Origin: BD1-7 clade bacterium
GTDB taxonomy: Bacteria; Pseudomonadota; Gammaproteobacteria; Pseudomonadales; DT-91
Reading direction: 5' to 3'
Length of the DNA stretch: 64,000 bases
Assembly (NCBI GenBank): GCA_902705865.1
Contig: CACSIO010000056.1
Location: forward strand, 1-64,000
Under the pieces are notes generated by a model that was not told the origin of the DNA, did no database searches, and was given only the letters and a program-made list of their open reading frames with translations. The position numbers and the translations under genes were made by a program. Numbering within the stretch: position 1 is the stretch's first letter; each line of letters begins with the position of its first letter. Positions 36,901 through 46,265 of this stretch are shown piece by piece.

Positions 36901-38676
36901 TTAATTGTCGCTATCGTCGGGGTCGGGTATGACCGGCGGTTTTTTTCTGCTCGGTTTATTAGCGTCAGGTGTTTTAGGTGCTTCTTTGCCGGTGTTTTCT
37001 GCGCCGTTCTTATCGGTTGCTGCTGACGCCGAATCTTTGTAATCACTATCACTGCTTGGTAAATCCTGATCTGCCATATTGGAATCTGGGTAGTCGGTGC
37101 TTGGTGTTTCGGCGTCAGGGATATCGGCGCTGGGTATGTCGGTTTCAGGGATATCGGCGCTGGGTATATCAGTCTCTGGGAGGTCGGTACTCGGTACATC
37201 GATCTCAGGTAGATCTGCATCTGGCAGGTCGGCATCAGGAATCCCTGTCGTACTTTCTGTTTCTTCGGCGTTAGCCGCGCTGGCTTCTTCGGCAATTTCT
37301 TCAAGGTCAGGAAGATTCCCACTCGATGAGTTTTTAGCTGCAGTCTGCGCTGCGGATGCGTCCGGCATATCTGCTGCGGTTGCGGTCACATTCGTTGCGC
37401 TTGGATCAACTGCTGCGCTGGTGCCAGTTGCGCTACCTGTCGGATCTTCGGTCACTGCCTTATCTGCTGACGGTGTTGCCGATGCATCATCGGTTGCTGT
37501 GCTGGGTGCGCCTTCGCTATCGTCATCCTCGGCACGTTTACCTTCATGGATAATATCGATACGACCAACATGGTGAAGCGAGCCAATGCCGGTAAAATTG
37601 GCGCGATAGAACAAGCGAAGTTTACCTCGGTCGAGTTCTATCCAGACGCCATCTAATTGCATGTCGGCTTCTTGCACTTTGCCGTTAATCGTCATCTCAG
37701 CTTTAAATTCGCCTAAGTCAGGGAGCTCGCAGCTACGTTCTTCGGGCTCTTCTATGTTGGTGAAAACCAGTGTTTCATCGCCCTTGAGGTACTCATCGGT
37801 GATCATGTCGGGATCGGCTTCTTGCCAGAAGCCGGGGTCAAAATCTTCCGGGTAGAGCGGACAAATATTCAGCACCCAATCTTTGCTCATACTGCCAAAC
37901 TTGGAATTTCGAGGTTCCCATTCCGGGGCGTGATAACCGAAGTTGATGGTTTGTGGTTTGTCCCAAGGGGTCGCGATCAGATCCAGAATACATTCAATAA
38001 GAGGTAATGGGCTGAGATCGGGAATTTCGAATCCTTCCATATGAAAACCAATGCCGAGTGGGTTCGGTAAATGGAAGGGCAGCTCCATGTCAGCCAGAGC
38101 TGGCAGAGCAGGGAATTCTCCAAACATCAGATCGAACGGGAAATCGATCAGGTCCAAGCCAAACAGCCCGCCGTCAAACATCAAATCCAGCATCAGCATG
38201 TCGAACCCACCAAAAGCGAACATTAAATCCAATGCGATATCCGCAGCCATAGCGACGATTTCGAGTGAGAAATTTTTGCCGTTTATGCGCCAAACCCGTG
38301 GGCCAAAAATTTGCGCATGGTGTTTGAGAATTTCTTCGTCACCTTCCCCCAGTATCCGTATGCCCGTCTCGTAGGATTCCATATCAGGGCCTGGTACGAC
38401 AGCTGTGCCGTACAACAGAACATCCGTTGAGGGTTTCATTGGGCTGGATTCGGGTGGAATACGAAATATCGTTGGCGGAACCTTGCGACGTTCGCCTTCT
38501 TCATCAAAGTCTGATGCATCGCCGGCTTCAAGTTCGAGCACTTCAGGGTCTTCGGTTTCGACGATGTCGTAACAGCATTTAAGGCTCACTGTTAACATCG
38601 GCTGGTTATCTTCGCCCAGATGCTCGGTAAAGCTCGCAGCAAAGGGGGTCGGATTACAAATGTGGGCTTTAAGCAT
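36901..38676 (-). CDS. DUF2169 family T6SS accessory protein with acidic repeat tail
   Basis: A 591-residue protein. Residues 1 to about 385 are a DUF2169 domain (NPTPFAASFTEHLGEDNQPMLTVSLK; PMKPSTDVLLYGTAVVPG; RVWRINGKNF). Such proteins are encoded in T6SS loci with PAAR-like DUF4150 proteins and are thought to act as adaptors or chaperones for effector loading. The C-terminal 200 residues are very unusual: Ala/Asp/Ser/Thr-rich and strongly acidic, with a run of imperfect xxDxP pentapeptides in ten-residue units (residues about 475-540), ending in a basic/Pro patch (KPSRKKPPVIPDPDDSDN). The tail is probably disordered. It also contains hydrophobic DLMF-rich stretches around residues 148-190. 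It overlaps the TIGR02270-like gene by 8 bases. Confidence 0.75.
   Translation of the reverse strand: MLKAHICNPTPFAASFTEHLGEDNQPMLTVSLKCCYDIVETEDPEVLELEAGDASDFDEEGERRKVPPTIFRIPPESSPMKPSTDVLLYGTAVVPGPDMESYETGIRILGEGDEEILKHHAQIFGPRVWRINGKNFSLEIVAMAADIALDLMFAFGGFDMLMLDLMFDGGLFGLDLIDFPFDLMFGEFPALPALADMELPFHLPNPLGIGFHMEGFEIPDLSPLPLIECILDLIATPWDKPQTINFGYHAPEWEPRNSKFGSMSKDWVLNICPLYPEDFDPGFWQEADPDMITDEYLKGDETLVFTNIEEPEERSCELPDLGEFKAEMTINGKVQEADMQLDGVWIELDRGKLRLFYRANFTGIGSLHHVGRIDIIHEGKRAEDDDSEGAPSTATDDASATPSADKAVTEDPTGSATGTSAAVDPSATNVTATAADMPDASAAQTAAKNSSSGNLPDLEEIAEEASAANAEETESTTGIPDADLPDADLPEIDVPSTDLPETDIPSADIPETDIPSADIPDAETPSTDYPDSNMADQDLPSSDSDYKDSASAATDKNGAENTGKEAPKTPDANKPSRKKPPVIPDPDDSDN
37082..37246 (-). 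repeat. 30-base tandem repeats encoding (xxDxP)n in the DUF2169 tail
   Basis: On the plus strand the unit CAGGGATATCGGCGCTGGGT recurs with a 30-base step (around 37116 and 37146), with decayed copies on both sides. It encodes ten-residue units of the type DIPETDIPSA. Such repeats expand and contract by slippage, so tail length may vary between strains. Confidence 0.8.
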
Positions 38677-40096
38677 GCTTCCCCGCCTGGCCTTGTGCGT
38701 CGTTACCGATTTGTAGCGCGAATGTTGCTATCTGCTGTTTTTGCAAACTTGGCGGGGCTGCAAAATCGACATATCCACTGGTGTTGTAGCAGTGTTTCAA
38801 GCTCTGATAGCAATGGTTGCGTAGGCGTCGGTAAGTGGTCGTAGCCAAGAGTTCTGCGAGCCATTCAGCGCTTAAACTGCGGCCCATTATGCAACTCTCA
38901 AGTTCAGGCTCGGCGTCTGGATCATCGTCGGGAAAGCTCCCGTAAATATCAAACAGAATTCGATAGTCGATAACATCAGGGTCGATCAGATCCATATCCT
39001 CGCCGGTTAATTCTGTGGTTGCCGGCTCATTCGGAAATAGCGCTTCGGGCTCGAATCGCTCAAGAACATCCCAGATTCTGGGTACTCGTTTCTCCGTGAG
39101 ATAAAACAGAGCCGTTGCTGCGACGTATCTCCAACACGGGTGATCGAGCCATTGTTGATACACCGCTAACGGGGAGGCTTGAGGAGTGAGCGCGTGTTCT
39201 ATCATGCACTCAGGGTGCTCACTCGGATCGGGCGTATCTAACGTGATATAGCGCCCAAGGCTAGTTCGCAGGCGCGGGCACTCGAGTGTATCGAGCACGC
39301 ATACGAGCCATTCGTGGTGCCTCTGTTGAAGATGCATCAACAAAATGGCATTGCGTGTGGTGAATTGTGGGTCTTGCTCAAAAACGGAATGTGTCGCTGC
39401 AAGCAACCACGAGGGGAGTTGAAGTTCGGGGCGGTCGAAGATCGCTCGATACACAATCGGGGCATGTAACGATGGGTAATGTTCGAGTGTTTGCAGTGCC
39501 TGCATGACACGTCTGTGATCGGAATCCTCGTTAAAGTCGCTGGCTGTTGCACTATCGGAGTCGATGAATATCAAAAACCAGGCCATCCAGCACGCTTGGG
39601 TTTCGGTATGTGATTCTGATGTTTGGCTTGCACTGGGTTTGGCTTTCGAGGTCAGTACTTGCGGCCAGATTTGTTTGTTCAGTTGTTGCCAGTGGGCTTG
39701 ATTCGGCAATGCCGCGAGTACATCGCCAAGCTGTAGTGCAAAGCGAACGCTGGCGCAGGTTTCGATTGTCAGGGGCAGTGCGCCTAGCCAACCCAATAGA
39801 GATTTCCAGTCAGATTCGCTGTAAATAAGGCTCATCAAAAGGTAGGCGGGCACCATTGCTTGGCTATCGTTTGGGTCTGTTGATTCCAGAATATCAAGAC
39901 AGTGTGTGTTGAGTGTTTCTTGATGCTGAGCTAGTGCTGTCATATGGCGACAGAGGCGGGTTTCTGTGTCTTGCAGATAGTCGATATCCAATAAGGGTTT
40001 TGTCAGTTCTGCACGTAGTTGAGAAAACAGATATTCAGCGTCTTCCAGATGCTCTTGCATCAGGCGTTGATAGACGTCCTCAGCAAAGGCCGGCAT
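38669..40096 (-). CDS. TIGR02270-like T6SS accessory protein
   Basis: A 475-residue cytosolic helical protein without signal peptide, resembling the TIGR02270 (HEAT-repeat-like) family found in T6SS loci. Supporting segments are an N-terminal EDVYQRLMQEHLEDAEYLFSQL and repeated helix pairs such as CWRYVAATALFYLTEKRVPRIWDVL. Function is not established. It begins 1 base after the DUF4150 stop and overlaps the DUF2169 gene by 8 bases. The three genes are probably one functional unit for loading the spike tip. Confidence 0.55.
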   Translation of the reverse strand: MPAFAEDVYQRLMQEHLEDAEYLFSQLRAELTKPLLDIDYLQDTETRLCRHMTALAQHQETLNTHCLDILESTDPNDSQAMVPAYLLMSLIYSESDWKSLLGWLGALPLTIETCASVRFALQLGDVLAALPNQAHWQQLNKQIWPQVLTSKAKPSASQTSESHTETQACWMAWFLIFIDSDSATASDFNEDSDHRRVMQALQTLEHYPSLHAPIVYRAIFDRPELQLPSWLLAATHSVFEQDPQFTTRNAILLMHLQQRHHEWLVCVLDTLECPRLRTSLGRYITLDTPDPSEHPECMIEHALTPQASPLAVYQQWLDHPCWRYVAATALFYLTEKRVPRIWDVLERFEPEALFPNEPATTELTGEDMDLIDPDVIDYRILFDIYGSFPDDDPDAEPELESCIMGRSLSAEWLAELLATTTYRRLRNHCYQSLKHCYNTSGYVDFAAPPSLQKQQIATFALQIGNDAQGQAGKHA

Positions 40097-40097
40097 A

Positions 40098-40505
40098 TCA
40101 GATTACCGGAGGCTGAATAACCGGAAACGGAGGTGTGTTTTTATCGTTGTGGAGGGTGATATCAAATGCTTTGTGGACGTTTTTTCCATCAAATTGCACA
40201 TTCATCGAGAACAGCAAGAATTCGGTTTTTCCTTTGATTTTGTTGCTCATTACACCGCCGGATGAGCCGGCTTCATCGCCCATGCTCATCTTGAATGTCG
40301 AGCCTTTAACGCATACCGGGTTACCTTCACACTTCACTTTCTTTGATGGTTTATCGGTATCCATCGACATAGATATATTCGGATACGGCACGGGAATCGG
40401 GCCTGCTGCGGTCGGCATCTTACATAAATCCGGCATGGCCGGGCTGATCCCCATACTTTTTTTGTGGATCACGGACATGAAATTGACACCTACACTGGCA
40501 ATCAT
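40098..40505 (-). CDS. DUF4150 PAAR-like spike-tip protein
   Basis: A 135-residue protein matching the PAAR-like DUF4150 family: GPIPVPYPNISMSMDT, then KCEGNPVCVKGSTFKMSMGDEAGSSGGV and KGKTEFLLFSMNVQFDGKNV. PAAR and PAAR-like proteins cap the VgrG spike and often carry effector domains. This one ends 12 residues after the domain (PPFPVIQPPVI), so no toxin is fused. It sits between DUF6484 and the TIGR02270-like gene. An internal start (MSVIHKK) is possible. Confidence 0.85.
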   Translation of the reverse strand: MIASVGVNFMSVIHKKSMGISPAMPDLCKMPTAAGPIPVPYPNISMSMDTDKPSKKVKCEGNPVCVKGSTFKMSMGDEAGSSGGVMSNKIKGKTEFLLFSMNVQFDGKNVHKAFDITLHNDKNTPPFPVIQPPVI

Positions 40506-40552
40506 ACCGATCCCTCTTGGTTGCTTTCCTAGCCGCTGTTGCCGAGTTCGCG

Positions 40553-40978
40553 TTAATTGATTCTAACGCTGCTGCCACGGATTTTGTTCAAGCCTAAAGC
40601 ACGGCTAATGATGGCCGCTGCCTTTAAAACAACTCGATTTTGGTTGATGATAAAACGATTCTCGCCAACACCAATTTCGATAGATTCTGTTGCTTCAATG
40701 CACAGTTTTTCGGGAGTACTGGCGATCACACAATCAAAAATACGGCCAGTAACGACGGGCGTACTGTTGGTGTCGGTAACCGTTACCATCACTGTCATAC
40801 CGGGTCGCCACTCTTTTGCCGGTAATTGAAACGTTGCCACCGCTGGCACAGGCTCTTGGCTTTCAGGCATTAGAATAAATAATTGGCCACAGTCACTGAG
40901 GTGATGAATAGTCGCCTGAAAAGAGCCCGTTAGGTACTCGTGATAATGCGCCATTGCCAGATTGATGGGTTGGTTCAT
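40553..40978 (-). CDS. DUF6484-like T6SS accessory protein
   Basis: A 141-residue protein with no signal peptide. Its C-terminal half (SIEIGVGENRFIINQNRVVLKAAAIISRALGLNKIRG) resembles the DUF6484 family, whose members occur near VgrG/PAAR genes. The beta-strand pattern resembles VgrG-like or spike-associated beta-helices. The start lies inside the last 86 bases of clpV in another frame; an alternative start at 40954 would still overlap. Function unknown. Confidence 0.55.
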   Translation of the reverse strand: MNQPINLAMAHYHEYLTGSFQATIHHLSDCGQLFILMPESQEPVPAVATFQLPAKEWRPGMTVMVTVTDTNSTPVVTGRIFDCVIASTPEKLCIEATESIEIGVGENRFIINQNRVVLKAAAIISRALGLNKIRGSSVRIN

Positions 40979-43616
40979 AGTTTGCTACCTCTTGGTCACC
41001 GCGGATTGCATGATATTGGCAATCCCACTGATCCTTGTTAATGCGCACATCGATTTGTGCAAGGGGATGGTTGTCCACCATGGATTCGATAATGCGCCGG
41101 CTTATAACGGGCAATAGCTGACGATTCAGCAGGTGATCGATCAACCGCGCACCGGTATCGGTACTCTGACAACGATTCGCGATATATGTCAGCACGCTAT
41201 CGTCAAAATTTAGCAAAATTTGATGGTTGTCACTGAGTCGCTGTGCAATGCGCCGCAGTTGCAGTTGCGTGATTTGAGTCAGTTGCTCGTGGGTCAACGG
41301 GTGAAAGATCAGTGGAGTCACACGGCCGAGAAACGCGGGCGGGAAGGTTTCCAGCAACGTCTCATGTAGACGTTGATATTGCGTTTCAGAGTCGAGCTGG
41401 GTTTGGCTGAGATCTACCACGGTGTCGCTGGCGGCATTGCTGGTTAGAATAATCAGTGTGTTGCGAAAATCGACCTTGCGGCCTTCGCTGTCTTCCAGTG
41501 TGCCTTTATCGAAAACCTGAAAAAACAACTCATAAATATCCGGGTGGGCTTTTTCGATTTCATCCAGCAACACTAACGAAAACGGTTTTTTGCGCACCGC
41601 CTCGGTGAGAATGCCTCCACTGCCATAACCCACGTAACCTGGAGGTGCTCCCTTGAGTTTGGAGACGCTATGAGATTCTTGATACTCACTCATATTGAGG
41701 GTAATCAAGCTATCACGGCTGCCATACAGTAGCTCAGCCAACGCCAGTGCCGTTTCGGTTTTACCGGTGCCACTGGGGCCAGCTAATAAAAATACACCGG
41801 TAGGTTTATTCGGGTCGGTCAGTGATGCCTTGGCGATTTTTACTCGCTCACACAACGCATTCAAAGCGGTTTTTTGGCCGATTACATGTTGCTGAAGACT
41901 TTGATCTAACTGCAAGCAGGTTTGTAATTCGTCGGTACTTTGGCGAGTAACAGGAATCCCCGTCCAATCTTCAACAACCCGAGCTATCGCCGCTGAGTCA
42001 ACTTCATCATGAATCATTGGGTTATCTTGTTGCAGAGCATCAAGCGCTGCTTTGGCTTGGCGTTTGGCGTAAAAAGAATCTTCGGTATCGGTTTGAAAAT
42101 CGTCTTCGAGAGCATTGGCTTCCGATGTGATCTGAGAGAATAACGTTTGATTGTGCTGGTCGATTTCTTCCACAAGCTTGCGGGCTTGTCGCCAGGTTTG
42201 AGTGGTGCTGTTAAGGTTAGCCTGTGTCTGCTTTAAGGCGTCGATATCGTTAACTGCCACCGTGCCACATTGTTTTTTACGGCGTTGCCGGTTCTGGTTG
42301 GCGAGAATATCTTGCTGTAAATGTTGAATGACACGTGGTGTTTTATAACGGCTACCGGCTACTTGAGCGCAGGCGGTATCCAGTAAACTGATCGCTTTAT
42401 CCGGCAGTTGGCGCCAGCCGATGTAGCGTTGTGATAGCTTCACTGCGGCATCAATGGCTTCGTCGGTAATGACCACGCCGTGGTGATTTGCGAGCAAGTC
42501 GGCAACGGCAGTGAGAATGCGAACGGCTTTTTCAGTATCGGGTTCAGCCACTTGAATACTCTGAAATCGACGGGCAAGCGCTTGGTCTTTTTCCAAATAT
42601 TTTTTGTATTCAGCCCATGTTGTGGCGGCAATGACTTTAAGCTCACCCCGTGCGAGAGCCGGCTTCAGCAAGTTGGCGGCATCACCGGTGCCTTGCTCAC
42701 CGCCAGCACCGATGAGTGTGTGGGCTTCGTCGATAAACAGAATAATGGGTATTTCAGATCCAATGGCTTGTTCGATAACGTCGTGCAGGCGTTGTTCGAA
42801 TTCGCCCTTCATACTCGCCCCCGCTTGTAATACGACGAGATCCAATACACGCACCTGAATATTCTGCAGCGGTGGAGGTACTTCACCATTGGCGACCTTC
42901 AGTGCAAACCCTTCTGCGATGGCCGTTTTACCAACGCCGGCTTCGCCGAGCAGCAGTGGGTTGTTTTGTCGGCGACGCAGTAACACATCAAGCATTTGGT
43001 CGATTTCATCTTCGCGTCCGATAACAGCATCGAGTTTGCCCGCTCGTGCTTTTGCTGTCAGATCTGTGGTGAATGTTTCAAGGGCCGGTTGTGTGTTTGC
43101 CGTGTCGAAATCCGGGGAGGCGTTTTTTGGCCTAGCATCGGTTTTTTCAGCAGTGGTGGGCAGCGAAGTTTGCAGCGACATTGTCTGGTGGTAGTCGAGG
43201 CTGGCTAATGCTGGGCTGAGTTTTTTCAGTGACTGACGCAGGTGATTGTCGCTTAATAAGGCTAGCAATAGGTGCAGTGAGTCTATCGAGTTTTGATTGC
43301 ACACCAGCGATGCCTGAATCCAAGCTTGGTGAATAAGGTGTTCGACGTTGTCGTCGAAATCTAGCGATTCTCCTTCTTGTTGGGGAATCGCACTAATGGT
43401 GTTTTGCAGGTCGGCTTTTATCCGTGGCAGGGCTGCATCCTGTTTCACCAGCATAGCGTGAAGACGATTGTCGCCGTCGACCAGTAATAGCAGCCAGTGT
43501 GCCAACGTCACTCGCGTGTGGTTGTGGAGTTTGGTTGAAACAGTAGCGCTTTCAATCGCCTTCAGGCATGTCGGATTCAACTTGCTGAATAAATGGCTAC
43601 GTTTAATGCTGATCAT
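40893..43616 (-). CDS. clpV: T6SS AAA+ ATPase ClpV (TssH)
   Basis: A 907-residue Clp/Hsp100 ATPase that disassembles contracted TssB-TssC sheaths. It has an N-terminal repeat domain (residues 1-150) and two ATPase modules. The first has Walker A GEAGVGKT (224-231) and Walker B IILFIDEAHTLIGAGG. The second has Walker A GPSGTGKT (about 610) and Walker B LVLLDEIEKAH. The sensor and C-terminal region is complete. About 38 residues after NKDQWDCQYH form a nonconserved tail, the part that overlaps the next gene. It starts 8 bases after the unknown upstream gene. Confidence 0.95.
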   Translation of the reverse strand: MISIKRSHLFSKLNPTCLKAIESATVSTKLHNHTRVTLAHWLLLLVDGDNRLHAMLVKQDAALPRIKADLQNTISAIPQQEGESLDFDDNVEHLIHQAWIQASLVCNQNSIDSLHLLLALLSDNHLRQSLKKLSPALASLDYHQTMSLQTSLPTTAEKTDARPKNASPDFDTANTQPALETFTTDLTAKARAGKLDAVIGREDEIDQMLDVLLRRRQNNPLLLGEAGVGKTAIAEGFALKVANGEVPPPLQNIQVRVLDLVVLQAGASMKGEFEQRLHDVIEQAIGSEIPIILFIDEAHTLIGAGGEQGTGDAANLLKPALARGELKVIAATTWAEYKKYLEKDQALARRFQSIQVAEPDTEKAVRILTAVADLLANHHGVVITDEAIDAAVKLSQRYIGWRQLPDKAISLLDTACAQVAGSRYKTPRVIQHLQQDILANQNRQRRKKQCGTVAVNDIDALKQTQANLNSTTQTWRQARKLVEEIDQHNQTLFSQITSEANALEDDFQTDTEDSFYAKRQAKAALDALQQDNPMIHDEVDSAAIARVVEDWTGIPVTRQSTDELQTCLQLDQSLQQHVIGQKTALNALCERVKIAKASLTDPNKPTGVFLLAGPSGTGKTETALALAELLYGSRDSLITLNMSEYQESHSVSKLKGAPPGYVGYGSGGILTEAVRKKPFSLVLLDEIEKAHPDIYELFFQVFDKGTLEDSEGRKVDFRNTLIILTSNAASDTVVDLSQTQLDSETQYQRLHETLLETFPPAFLGRVTPLIFHPLTHEQLTQITQLQLRRIAQRLSDNHQILLNFDDSVLTYIANRCQSTDTGARLIDHLLNRQLLPVISRRIIESMVDNHPLAQIDVRINKDQWDCQYHAIRGDQEVANYEPTHQSGNGALSRVPNGLFSGDYSSPQ

Positions 43617-43624
43617 CCTTAACC

Positions 43625-44335
43625 TCAGAGCTGTTTGTAAAACTGAATATTAATATCCGGTATCTGGCACGTGGTGTCGCGTGTGCCGGGCTTACCAGAA
43701 TGAAATGGGGTCACACTACCGTTGCGGTATTTGAGCGAATAGATCATGCCATTTAGCCATTGTGGATATTCGCTGGTGGTTTCAGATTCATCGAAGTGCA
43801 GGACATCCCTGCATGAATAGACAGTTAATTCCAACCGGTGTCCGATGGCATAGTCATGCAAATGTCCTAATTGTTGTGCCACACAGGCATCAGAAAATGT
43901 GCCCATCAGTAAAACGTTTAGATCGCCGCTGTTTGCGCTTAGTTGATAGGCATGTGCGTCGTAATCAACAAAGCGGTCGTTGAGTTCGTATTTTTGTCGG
44001 GTGTTGCTTTGCCCACGGCTAAATAGGTAAAAGCCATGAAACAGCTCGTCGAATGTTCTATCCGTGGGCATGTCACCACGGATAGATTGGTTAAAGCTGT
44101 TTTTATTTCCGTAAGCGATGGGAAAAAACAGTGAGTTAGGGTTGCCAGCTGCGCGTCGAATAGCCGCTCGCTGATTGTTGTGAATGGGTTTTGTCGCAGA
44201 ATCTCGATTGCCGCTTTCATGCACTACAAGAACAATCAAGGGATCTTGGCGCTGGCTCAGCTCAGTGATCTTCGCCAGTAGATGACCGTCTATCAGCATA
44301 TCTCCTACCCCGCGGCGCAAAGCACCGACTTTCAT
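43625..44335 (-). CDS. Uncharacterised T6SS-locus protein, possibly isochorismatase-like
   Basis: A 236-residue protein with no signal peptide or membrane segment. I do not recognise it with confidence. A hydrophobic strand (DPLIVLVVHES), a mid region (FDELFHGFYLFSRGQ) and NVLLMGTFSDACVAQQLGHLHDYAIG are visible. The last resembles the TDxCVxxTA-type segment holding the catalytic Cys of isochorismatase-like cysteine hydrolases, but the other catalytic residues are not clear. It is the first gene of the leftward clpV block, 8 bases before clpV and 67 bases from the divergent tssF, so it is co-regulated with the T6SS. It might be a processing enzyme, effector or regulator. The start is uncertain; 44299 is an alternative with GGAG just upstream. 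Confidence 0.6.
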   Translation of the reverse strand: MKVGALRRGVGDMLIDGHLLAKITELSQRQDPLIVLVVHESGNRDSATKPIHNNQRAAIRRAAGNPNSLFFPIAYGNKNSFNQSIRGDMPTDRTFDELFHGFYLFSRGQSNTRQKYELNDRFVDYDAHAYQLSANSGDLNVLLMGTFSDACVAQQLGHLHDYAIGHRLELTVYSCRDVLHFDESETTSEYPQWLNGMIYSLKYRNGSVTPFHSGKPGTRDTTCQIPDINIQFYKQL

Positions 44336-44402
44336 TCCTTTCTGTGGTCAAAGATCGCAAACCTAGCTGTTGGTTCCGAATGGAGCCTGCCGGAGAGAAT
44401 GA

Positions 44403-46265
44403 ATGGATGATCGGCTTCTGGAATGGTTCAACCGCGAACTCAAACACGTTCGTGAACGAGCCCAGGAATTTGGTAAGGATTACCCCAAGGTTGCGCGACA
44501 GTTGGGCATCTATGAAAACGGTATCGATGATCCGTATATTCATTACATGCTCGAAGCTTTCGCTTATATGACAGCGCGCATTCAACTCAAGCGCGAGGCT
44601 GCTTACCCAGAATTTACCCAGCAACTGGTGCATATTTTATTTCCCCAGTTCATCGCACAATTGCCGTCGATGACGTTATTGCAGTTGCTTCCCGCTGCTG
44701 ACGAGGGCACGTTGAACGACGGTTTTGACCTGCCAAGAGATAGCCTGGTCGACAATGAGCAGCACTCCGTTATTGTGGATCGTGTATTTCGCTTCTCGAC
44801 AACACAAGCCGTGACCTTGTGGCCGCTGACGATGGAGTCAGCAGGGTTGTTGCGGTCACGAGCTGTGATTGAAAACGAAGGCTGGCGTTTACCGACGACT
44901 GCAAATGTCAAAACCGGCGTTAAACTGACACTTTCACTGGATGCGGGTTTGACGCTCGGTGATATCTCTCTCGATCAACTGGACTTTTACGTTAATGGTG
45001 CGGGTCAAACCGTGGCTGCTCTGTATGAAAGCCTGTTGTGTCATTGTCAGGGTGTTTGTGTACGCGGCTTGGATGCTGACGGTGAGACGGTATCTCCCGG
45101 GGTTTTTCTCAACAGTGATCATCTATCGCCACTCGGGTTTGATCGTGAAGAAGCGGCGTTGCCGGTTGATGAACGCACCTTCAGCGGCCAGCGGTTGTTG
45201 CTTGAGTATTTTGCCTACTCTCAAAAATTTCGTTATTTACGCGTTAACGGTTTACGTCAGGGGCTCCAGCCAGCATCGGCGAACAAGTTGGAGCTATTGT
45301 TTTTGCTCGATACCGCGCATGCGGATATGCGGGATATCGACAAAGATAACTTTCTGCTGTTTGTTGTTCCGGCCATCAATCTGTTTGAGAAAAAGCACGA
45401 GAGCATTCGTGTTGAGCAAGGGCGTCACCGGTTCCCGGTTCGGGCAGACGACACAGACCCTCATCTATATGAAGTACACAGTATTAAAACGGTTCGCGCC
45501 GTCGACAGAGATTTGACCCAGCGCTATCAAGTTGAGCCGCTGTACGGCAATCATGGCCATTACGACAGTGATCGTCCTCATGCGTTTTATACATTGCACC
45601 GAACCGAATCCAAAGTGCGTCTGCCGGAGTATGCGGAACGGTTTGATGCCAGCAAGGTCACGCTGTCGATGGTGGATGTTAACAGCAGCCCCTACACGCC
45701 GGATCTTCTTGAGTTGGATTTGGACATTCTGGTCAGTAACGTGGGGGATCTTAAAGCGCTAAATCCAGATGGCTACCGACTAACAACCAACGCGCCGGTC
45801 GCTGCAGTGCGGGCGGTTGTGCCGCCGTCGGATCCGATTCCTGCCTGGCCGCAGAGCAAAACTAATTGGTTGGCGTTGGATCATCTGACGTTTAATTTTC
45901 AGGCGCTGGATCATGAAGACAAACGTGAAAATGCGCGTTACCTGCAAAAATTGCTGGCGCTATACGCACAGCATACTGAAGGCGAAAAACTCCTCTCAGG
46001 TATTCGTGCGTTAGAGATCGAAACAGTCACACGCCAGTTTTTTCAGCAGGGCCACGCGGTGGTTGGCAATGGTGTCAGCCTGACCTTGGAAGTCGACGAA
46101 TATTGCTTTGAAGGCACCGGGTGTTTTTTACTCGGGGCGATTTTAGAGCGCTATTTTGCCCAAATGGTGTCGATGAATAGTTTTGTTGAAACACATTTGA
46201 AATCCAGCCAACGGGGAGAGGTAGCTTCATGGAATGTAAGCAACGGCAGTCGGGCTCTGATTTAA
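44403..46265 (+). CDS. tssF: T6SS baseplate protein TssF
   Basis: A 620-residue protein of the ImpG/VasA family. The N terminus (LLEWFNRELKHVRERAQEFGKDYPKVARQLGI) and YMLEAFAYMTARIQLK are family hallmarks, and a late RYLQKLLALYA segment is present. With TssG and TssE it forms the baseplate wedge. CGGAGAGAATGA just upstream of the ATG is a good ribosome-binding site. Its end overlaps tssG by 37 bases. Confidence 0.94.
   Translation: MDDRLLEWFNRELKHVRERAQEFGKDYPKVARQLGIYENGIDDPYIHYMLEAFAYMTARIQLKREAAYPEFTQQLVHILFPQFIAQLPSMTLLQLLPAADEGTLNDGFDLPRDSLVDNEQHSVIVDRVFRFSTTQAVTLWPLTMESAGLLRSRAVIENEGWRLPTTANVKTGVKLTLSLDAGLTLGDISLDQLDFYVNGAGQTVAALYESLLCHCQGVCVRGLDADGETVSPGVFLNSDHLSPLGFDREEAALPVDERTFSGQRLLLEYFAYSQKFRYLRVNGLRQGLQPASANKLELLFLLDTAHADMRDIDKDNFLLFVVPAINLFEKKHESIRVEQGRHRFPVRADDTDPHLYEVHSIKTVRAVDRDLTQRYQVEPLYGNHGHYDSDRPHAFYTLHRTESKVRLPEYAERFDASKVTLSMVDVNSSPYTPDLLELDLDILVSNVGDLKALNPDGYRLTTNAPVAAVRAVVPPSDPIPAWPQSKTNWLALDHLTFNFQALDHEDKRENARYLQKLLALYAQHTEGEKLLSGIRALEIETVTRQFFQQGHAVVGNGVSLTLEVDEYCFEGTGCFLLGAILERYFAQMVSMNSFVETHLKSSQRGEVASWNVSNGSRALI

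Noticed and set aside
36852-37322. Minus-strand open frame rich in Pro/Lys/Thr at the tssE end
   Set aside because: It is the DUF2169 tail repeat read in another frame.
37097-37576. Repetitive plus-strand open frame opposite the DUF2169 tail
   Set aside because: It is the antisense of the 30-base repeats and Ser/Ala-rich tail; no own start signal.
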